Below are positions 6,486 to 11,909 of a stretch of DNA of 11,909 nt, piece after piece. The DNA lies in contig DAOUUR010000028.1 in NCBI GenBank assembly GCA_030668045.1, positions 1 through 11,909 of the forward strand, written 5' to 3'. Positions within the stretch are counted from its first letter, which is position 1. Every line of letters starts with the position of its first letter. Both the position numbers and the translations under genes were made by a program. The notes beneath the pieces are model-generated. The model saw nothing but the letters and a program-made list of their open reading frames with translations. It had not been told where the DNA came from and made no database searches. Origin of the DNA: a bacterium. GTDB lineage: Bacteria; Zixibacteria; MSB-5A5; GN15; FEB-12.

Positions 6486-6531
6486 GGGGTAAACTGTGCC
6501 CCATTGACAAAACCTCCAACCAAAAGTGGAG
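6486..6531 (+). promoter_or_regulatory. Two small hairpins before the channel gene, one covering its ribosome binding site
   Basis: The first hairpin pairs GGGGTA (6486-6491) with TGCCCC (6497-6502), 6 pairs including one wobble with a 5-base loop. No T-run follows, so it is not an obvious terminator. The second pairs CTCCA (6514-6518) with TGGAG (6527-6531), and the latter contains the GTGGAG ribosome binding site of the GTG-started gene at 6540. Folding would hide that site. Translational control is possible, but the 5-pair stem is modest. Confidence 0.35.
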
Positions 6532-6539
6532 TCTAAGTA

Positions 6540-7811
6540 GTGGATAAGAATACCATAATCTGTTTTCTGGCTTGCCTGTTACTGACACCAGCAGGCTGGG
6601 CTGATGATATCAGTGAGAATCACGCCCTTGATTCGTTGATCCAGATTGCACTGGAACGAAATCCAACGATTCAGGCAGCCGATTACAAACGTATCGCCGC
6701 TTACAATCGGGCCGAGTACGCCGGTTGGCTCCCTGACCCGATGCTTTCGGCGGCAGTGTTGAATCTTCCGCGAACATCGCTCAGTCTTGATGAGACCCCG
6801 ATGAGCAGTCTCTCACTTGGACTGTCCCAGCTGATTCCGTGGCCGGGTAAACTATCGGCCAAAGCAGACATAGCTCGTCTGCATGTTGACATTAAGGCTG
6901 TGGACCTGGCGGCTCGGCGGGACAATATCGTTCGGCAGGTGACACATTATTATTACGACTACTCTTACTGGACGCTGATCGAAATAGTTCTCACCGAGAG
7001 CCAGCAGCTGGTTGAAAATATTATTGAGGTCGCGCAGACGAGATACTCCCATAGCGGTGGCTCGTTGCAGGATGTTCTTCGCTCTGAAACATCCCGGACG
7101 CGAATCGAAAACCGAATCCTGATGGCGCGACAGAAATCTACCTCGGCCCTGCTCCGGCTTGCCCAACTAACCGACAATCCCCGAGCATTCAGCGCTGCAC
7201 TTGAGCCAGTGCTCCCGGTGATTCCGCAGGAGAATGTCGCAGTTCCAACTGAGTTCTCTAACCCGGTTCTCGCCAGAGCATCGGTTGGTTCCGCCTTGGC
7301 GAAACGAAAGCTGGACCTTGCAAAGTCCGATTATTGGCCCAACCTGACGGTTGGAGTTGACTATAAGATTCGCAAGGACATGCCAATGGATGCAGTCTCC
7401 GGCGAAGATTTCCTTTCGTTCAAAGTGGGGTTGAATTTGCCGGTCTGGTTTTTTGCTCGTCAGAAGAATCAAACAAGAGCCGCAAGACAATCGTATCTGG
7501 CGGCACAGGCCAATGAACGCGCGATGATCAACAGCATCGAGCGACAGGTTGCCGATATTGAGTTAACCTTGCAGTCGTTGCGAGAACGGTCCGAGCAATA
7601 CGATCGGGCAATTCTTCCTCAGGCACAAGCAACCGGCGAAGCGGCACAGGTTGCCTACGAAGTCGGCCAGGTTGATTTCAACGGTTTCCTCTCGGCCCAG
7701 CTGGAAGTTATGAATGTCGAGTTGGAAAGACTGGAACTTCACAAACAGTACCATCAGCAGACGGCAGCCCTTCGTCAACTGGTTGCCAATTCTCATGAGG
7801 TGATAAAATGA
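6540..7811 (+). CDS. cusC: Outer-membrane efflux channel of the TolC family (CusC/CzcC type)
   Basis: Trimeric outer-membrane channel that completes a tripartite heavy-metal exporter. A signal peptide covers about residues 1-21 (cleavage near GWA-DD) and there is no lipobox, unlike E. coli CusC, which is lipidated. The mature part has the two outer-membrane efflux repeats: the first starts at ALERNPTIQAADYK (about residue 37) and includes the QLIPWPGK stretch (97-104) common in the CusC/CzcC group. The second begins near PVLARAS and ends with long helices rich in Gln, Glu and Arg. At 423 residues it is of normal length. The start is GTG at 6540 with GTGGAG eight bases before. Its stop overlaps the adaptor gene start by four bases (ATGA). 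The metal is inferred from the pump gene, not from this protein. Confidence 0.88.
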   Translation: MDKNTIICFLACLLLTPAGWADDISENHALDSLIQIALERNPTIQAADYKRIAAYNRAEYAGWLPDPMLSAAVLNLPRTSLSLDETPMSSLSLGLSQLIPWPGKLSAKADIARLHVDIKAVDLAARRDNIVRQVTHYYYDYSYWTLIEIVLTESQQLVENIIEVAQTRYSHSGGSLQDVLRSETSRTRIENRILMARQKSTSALLRLAQLTDNPRAFSAALEPVLPVIPQENVAVPTEFSNPVLARASVGSALAKRKLDLAKSDYWPNLTVGVDYKIRKDMPMDAVSGEDFLSFKVGLNLPVWFFARQKNQTRAARQSYLAAQANERAMINSIERQVADIELTLQSLRERSEQYDRAILPQAQATGEAAQVAYEVGQVDFNGFLSAQLEVMNVELERLELHKQYHQQTAALRQLVANSHEVIK

Positions 7812-9319
7812 AGATAGCAATAATCGCAATAGCAGCCCTGGTCGTGGGATTCGGTGGCGCGTATCTCATCTTACCGCAGGGCGAAGCTCAACTGCCCTCC
7901 AGTGAAGCTGCCGAAACCCAGCAGTACACCTGCGGCATGCACCCGGAAATCATCTCCGACGAACCGGGATACTGTCCCATCTGCGAAATGAAACTGACAC
8001 CCAAAAAAACAGGTACCGGAGCGGCAGGGTCGGTTACGATCGATCCGGTTACAAAACAGAACATGGGCCTTCTGACGGTACCGGTTAAGTACGGAACGCT
8101 CAAACGGAAGGTGCATGCGTTCGGAAAGGTCGCTATCGCTGAACCAAACAGGCACACCGTTAATCTCAAGATCGATGGTTGGGTGGAACGGCTCATGGTT
8201 GACCATGAAGGCGAAATAGTTCGAAAGGGACAACCGCTTCTGGAACTGTACTCCCACGCTCTTGTGGCTGCCCAGCAAGAATATCTGATAGCAGTCAAAT
8301 CCGGCGAAGCTACCGCTGACCTTGTTAAAGCCAGCCGCCGTCGATTGGCCAACTGGGACATCTCCGAAGATCAGATCGAGCGTTTGGAATCTTCAGGCGA
8401 GATCACGCGCACCATGACGATCCGCGCACCGTTCGGCGGCGTTGTGATTTCAAAAAATGTTGCCCAGGGTGACCATCTCAAATCAGGAGCCGAACTGTAC
8501 GAGATCACTGATCTCTCATCAGTGTGGGTGGTAGCGCATGTTTATGAGCAGGACAATCCGTTCGTTCATGTGGGCCAGAAAGCCACAGTGTTGCTACCGA
8601 ATACTGATGCCCGGGAAATTAACTCAACGATTTCATACGTGTCTCCGTTTCTCGATACTCACGGCCAGGTAGAAATACGCCTCGACATTGACAACGGTGA
8701 CTTTCAACTGATGCCGGAGATGTATGCCGAGGTTTCGGTAGAGTCGGTTATCAAAGGCGATCATCTGATCGTCCCACGGTCGGCGGTAATAAACTCGGGT
8801 GTACGGCAGATGGCATATGTTGCCTCGGGTGACGGTGTCTATGAACCCAGAGTAATTGTGACAGGTGCGGTGGGAGATGATGATAATATCGCCATCCTAT
8901 CAGGCCTTTTGGAGAACGAACTGGTGGTAACATCAGGCCAGTTTCTCATTGACAGTGAATCACGCCTCAGCGAAGCCCTTGCCGAGGGATCAATGGCCGA
9001 ACACAATCATGGTGGCGGCCACAGTGGCAATCACGATCAACATCCCTCGCCCGAACCTGACCATGACGAGTTTGTCGCCACCGGTGGTCACGACATCCAC
9101 ACTTGTCCGATGCCATCGCATTACAATGTCTTGCAGTACGGTGAGGGGGATTGTTCTGAGTGCGGGATGAAACTGGTTCCTCTTGGTGAGACTGACAATC
9201 GGCAGGTTTATGTCTGCCCTATGAAAGAATGCGGACAGGTTAAGGATCACAAGGGTATCTGCGATGTCTGTGGTATGAATCTGGTCAGGTACCAGCCGGA
9301 GGATAATCATGACCAGTAA
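7808..9319 (+). CDS. cusB: Cu/Ag efflux membrane-fusion adaptor (CusB type) with three heavy-metal-binding modules
   Basis: Periplasmic adaptor linking the RND pump to the outer-membrane channel, and probably a metal donor to the pump. It has an N-terminal membrane anchor or signal (residues 3-23). A first heavy-metal-binding module follows: C42, M44, H45, then C56, C59, M61. The adaptor body includes a barrel-sandwich and helical hairpin (about 115-215), a beta-barrel (about 238-310) and a membrane-proximal domain (to about 383). The C-terminus is extended: a His-rich linker (399-419), a second module (C433, M435, C449, C452, M454) and a third (C470, M472, C475, C485, C488, M490). One N-terminal module is common in such adaptors; two more at the C-terminus is the unusual part and gives 503 residues against about 400 for E. 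coli CusB. An AGGTGA ribosome binding site precedes the ATG, and the gene overlaps the pump gene by 11 bases. Confidence 0.9.
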   Translation: MKIAIIAIAALVVGFGGAYLILPQGEAQLPSSEAAETQQYTCGMHPEIISDEPGYCPICEMKLTPKKTGTGAAGSVTIDPVTKQNMGLLTVPVKYGTLKRKVHAFGKVAIAEPNRHTVNLKIDGWVERLMVDHEGEIVRKGQPLLELYSHALVAAQQEYLIAVKSGEATADLVKASRRRLANWDISEDQIERLESSGEITRTMTIRAPFGGVVISKNVAQGDHLKSGAELYEITDLSSVWVVAHVYEQDNPFVHVGQKATVLLPNTDAREINSTISYVSPFLDTHGQVEIRLDIDNGDFQLMPEMYAEVSVESVIKGDHLIVPRSAVINSGVRQMAYVASGDGVYEPRVIVTGAVGDDDNIAILSGLLENELVVTSGQFLIDSESRLSEALAEGSMAEHNHGGGHSGNHDQHPSPEPDHDEFVATGGHDIHTCPMPSHYNVLQYGEGDCSECGMKLVPLGETDNRQVYVCPMKECGQVKDHKGICDVCGMNLVRYQPEDNHDQ

Positions 9320-11909
9320 GATTATCCAATACTCAATTAACAACCGCTGGATGGTTCTGGCGATTACGACCGTCTTGCTGTTGGCCGGTATATATGCCGC
9401 CGGTGAAATCGCTGTTGATGCTATCCCCGATCTTTCCGATGTCCAAATCATTGTCCAGACCGAATACGCCGGTCAACCTCCGCAGGTTGTCGAAGATCAG
9501 GTAACCTATCCCCTGTCCACTGCACTTCTGGCGGTACCGAAGGCTAAGACCGTACGGGGCTTTTCATATTTCGGGTTATCGTTTGTCTATGTGATCTTTG
9601 AAGACGGCACCGATATCTATTGGGCACGAAGCCGCGTACTTGAATACCTCTCACAGGTATCGGGCCGACTTCCAAAAGATGTATCACCGCAACTCGGTCC
9701 CGATGCCACCGGCGTTGGCTGGGTTTATCAGTATGCTCTGGTTGACAATACCAATCAGCATGACCTTGCGGAACTTCGCTCAATACAGGATTGGTTTTTG
9801 AAATACGAACTTTCTTCTGTGTCCGGCGTGTCGGAAGTCGCTTCAGTGGGTGGCTTTGTGCGTCAGTATCAGATTGAAGTTGACCCTCGCAAGCTTGAGT
9901 TCTATGGTATCCCGCTGGGGCATGTCATCATGGCTGTCAAGAAATCGACCGGCGCGGTTGGCGGTCGGCTTCTGGAATTGGCCGAGACCGAATTCATGGT
10001 GCGCAGTCAGGCGTACATAGGCGATCTGGAAGATTTGCGAAACATTCCGGTGCATTCGCCCAAAGATGGCCCGCCTGTTTTGTTATCATCGGTAGCCAAC
10101 ATTCAGTTTGGCCCGGAGATTCGACGTGGCGTTGCCGAACTTAACGGCGAGGGCGAGACTGTCGGTGGCATCATCGTCATGCGCTGGGGCGACAACGCCC
10201 GCGAAGTGATCGAACAAGTGAAGCAGAAACTGTCCGAACTTTCTGCCGGTCTCCCCGACGGTGTGGCTATCGTTCCTGTCTATGATCGCTCCCAATTGAT
10301 CGACGCTGCTGTCGGTAACCTGCGCGGTACACTTGTCAAGGAAATGATCGTTGTCATGTTGATCACGCTTCTATTCCTTCTGCACGTTCGTTCTACATTG
10401 ATCGCCGTGATAACACTGCCCACCGGAGTCTTCTTATCGCTGCTGGCCATGCACTTGCTGGGCATCAACGCCAACATCATGTCGCTGGGAGGAATCGCCA
10501 TCGCTATTGGTGTTATGGTTGATGCCTCACTGGTTATGGTGGAGAATGCCCACAAACATCTGGAGCGCGATACCGGCAAGAAACCGCGTCTTCAGATCAT
10601 ACTTGATTCAGCCCGTGAAGTCGGCCCGGCGTTGTTCTTTTCGCTGTTGATCATTACGGTATCTTTCCTGCCGGTATTGGTGCTTGAAGGTCAGTCAGGA
10701 CGCTTGTTCAAACCTCTCGCCTACACTAAGACTTTTGCAATGGCTGCCTCTGCCATTTTATCAATCACATTGATACCGGCACTCATTGCACTTTTTATGA
10801 GAGGAAAGATACGACCTGAGAGCCGCAATCCGATCTCCCGGGTAAGCATCGCGTTGTATCGACCGATCATTCGTTTTGTCCTCAGGTACAAACTGGTTGT
10901 CATCCTTGCAACGATCGCAATGATAGCGGTGACATACATCCCGCTCAATCGTATCGGGTCTGAGTTTATGCCGCCGTTGTACGAAGGTGACCTCCTCTAC
11001 ATGCCGACAACTCTACCGGGTATCTCTGTCGGCAAGGCGAGGGAATTGCTTCAACAGACCGACCGCATTATCAAAACATTTCCCGAAGTCGAGCGAGTGT
11101 TCGGCAAAGCGGGTCGCGCTCAGACAGCGACTGATCCGGCACCGTTGACGATGCTTGAAACGACAATCATGCTCAAACCGCTAGATCAGTGGCGTCCCGG
11201 ACTGACTCCGGAGATGCTTGTTGATTCACTGGACGCTGCCATTCAGTTTCCCGGTCTTACCAACGCCTGGACGATGCCGATCAAAACTCGCATTGACATG
11301 CTGGCTACCGGCATCAAGACGCCAATCGGTATTAAGGTAATGGGACCTGATCTGGATAGCCTGACCGCGATTGCTCAACGGATCGAAACAGTCGTCAAGC
11401 CCCTGCCCGGCACCAGATCGGTTTATGCCGAACGTGTCACCGGAGGTAACTACCTCGACATTAATATCGACCGCTTCAAAGCGGCGGCTCAGGGTCTGAC
11501 GGTAGGTGATGTCCAGAATGTTATCAAGACTGCAATCGGTGGTATGAGTTTTACATCGACAGTCGAAGGTCGTGAACGCTACCCCATCAGTGTTCGCTAC
11601 CCGCGTGAACTTCGGGACAACCCCGAAGCAATGCGCCGAGTTTTGATTCCGATACCGGGTGGTGGCAATGTTCCGCTGGGTCAGATTGCAAAGCTCGGAT
11701 TCAACAAGGGCGCAGCTATGATAAAATCTGAGAACGCCAGACCTACTGCATGGGTGTTTGTTGATCTGAAAGATATTGATGTCGGTAGCTATGTCGTGAC
11801 CGCAAGGAAAACAGTGGAGGCGGCGGTGAGCCTTCCGACCGGCTACAGTATTGTCTGGTCGGGACAGTATGAGAACATGCAGGCGGTGACCGAGAAGCTA
11901 AGAGTCATC
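9309..11909 (+). CDS. cusA: Cu(I)/Ag(I) RND efflux pump, CusA type (partial, runs off the window)
   Basis: Inner-membrane proton-driven pump; 867 codons are present of roughly 1,040 expected, so the C-terminal membrane domain is missing at the window edge. The frame is open throughout. The first membrane helix is at about 14-33, followed by the DAIPDLSDVQ signature (37-46). GPDATGVGW lies in the porter domain. The fourth-helix stretch IGVMVDASLVMVENAHK contains Asp405, the position of the proton-relay Asp in E. coli CusA. Three methionines, M565 (in LYMPTTLPG), M615 (in PLTMLETT) and M664 (in RIDMLATG), have the same 50- and 49-residue spacings as the CusA substrate triad M573, M623 and M672. 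This supports Cu(I) or Ag(I) rather than Zn, Co or Ni. The start is ATG with GGAGG seven bases upstream, overlapping the adaptor stop. Confidence 0.92.
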   Translation, partial: MTSKIIQYSINNRWMVLAITTVLLLAGIYAAGEIAVDAIPDLSDVQIIVQTEYAGQPPQVVEDQVTYPLSTALLAVPKAKTVRGFSYFGLSFVYVIFEDGTDIYWARSRVLEYLSQVSGRLPKDVSPQLGPDATGVGWVYQYALVDNTNQHDLAELRSIQDWFLKYELSSVSGVSEVASVGGFVRQYQIEVDPRKLEFYGIPLGHVIMAVKKSTGAVGGRLLELAETEFMVRSQAYIGDLEDLRNIPVHSPKDGPPVLLSSVANIQFGPEIRRGVAELNGEGETVGGIIVMRWGDNAREVIEQVKQKLSELSAGLPDGVAIVPVYDRSQLIDAAVGNLRGTLVKEMIVVMLITLLFLLHVRSTLIAVITLPTGVFLSLLAMHLLGINANIMSLGGIAIAIGVMVDASLVMVENAHKHLERDTGKKPRLQIILDSAREVGPALFFSLLIITVSFLPVLVLEGQSGRLFKPLAYTKTFAMAASAILSITLIPALIALFMRGKIRPESRNPISRVSIALYRPIIRFVLRYKLVVILATIAMIAVTYIPLNRIGSEFMPPLYEGDLLYMPTTLPGISVGKARELLQQTDRIIKTFPEVERVFGKAGRAQTATDPAPLTMLETTIMLKPLDQWRPGLTPEMLVDSLDAAIQFPGLTNAWTMPIKTRIDMLATGIKTPIGIKVMGPDLDSLTAIAQRIETVVKPLPGTRSVYAERVTGGNYLDINIDRFKAAAQGLTVGDVQNVIKTAIGGMSFTSTVEGRERYPISVRYPRELRDNPEAMRRVLIPIPGGGNVPLGQIAKLGFNKGAAMIKSENARPTAWVFVDLKDIDVGSYVVTARKTVEAAVSLPTGYSIVWSGQYENMQAVTEKLRVI

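Noticed and set aside
6486..6502. GGGGTA/TGCCCC hairpin as a terminator of the Cys-rich gene
   Set aside because: No run of T follows on the plus strand, so it is more likely a local RNA structure within one transcript.
6504..6509. TTGACA before the channel gene as a -35 element
   Set aside because: No acceptable -10 lies 16-18 bases downstream, and transcription would begin at or after the GTG start.
1..11909. tRNA or rRNA genes, CRISPR arrays, insertion sequences
   Set aside because: No cloverleaf-like sequence, regularly spaced repeat or transposase motif was seen on either strand.

Overview
The window looks like a chromosome segment from a Gram-negative bacterium, anaerobic or facultative, of moderate GC content. 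The basis is a periplasm-spanning tripartite efflux system with an outer-membrane channel, periplasmic multiheme c-type cytochromes, polyferredoxins, and mostly clear AGGAGG-type ribosome binding sites. The phylum cannot be fixed from the sequence. An uncultured sediment or subsurface lineage, for example one of the FCB-group candidate phyla, is only a guess.

Left half, minus strand (about 115 to 5819). Five genes are read right to left: a Crp/Fnr-family regulator (5819-5142), a two-cluster ferredoxin with a Cys-rich extension (5044-4301), a NapH-type membrane polyferredoxin (4295-3192), an octaheme hydroxylamine-oxidoreductase (HAO)-family cytochrome (3126-1795), and a six-heme NapC/NirT-type membrane cytochrome (1785-286). 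The set ends in a well-formed intrinsic terminator (241-207). A 16-base inverted repeat matching the FNR/DNR/HcpR class of operator (5122-5137) lies between the regulator and the ferredoxin gene. The regulator carries the E-x-x-S-R recognition-helix pattern expected for TTGA half-sites. I read this as an electron-transfer module for reducing (or, less likely, oxidising) nitrite, hydroxylamine or NO, under control of a nitrosative- or anaerobiosis-responsive regulator. Past the terminator is what appears to be the C-terminal remnant of a short-chain dehydrogenase, followed by about 110 bases with no firm feature.

Centre (5820-6047). This 228-base divergent region separates the two halves. It holds a weak candidate promoter for the regulator and no other firm site.

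Right half, plus strand (6048 to the window edge). A small secreted Cys-rich protein of unknown family is followed by a compact CusCBA-type Cu(I)/Ag(I) efflux operon: outer-membrane channel (6540-7811, GTG start), membrane-fusion adaptor (7808-9319) with three heavy-metal-binding zinc-ribbon-like modules and a His-rich linker, and the RND pump (9309 to beyond the window). The pump has the three methionines and the membrane aspartate known from E. coli CusA, which makes monovalent copper or silver the likely substrate. The three efflux genes overlap by 4 and 11 bases, so they are probably translationally coupled.

Both halves use known families. The less ordinary points are the CX3CH heme motif and six-heme count of the NapC-like protein, the missing cluster cysteine in the ferredoxin, the three metal-binding modules of the adaptor, the Cys-rich leader protein, and the two small hairpins ahead of the channel gene, one of which pairs with its ribosome binding site.
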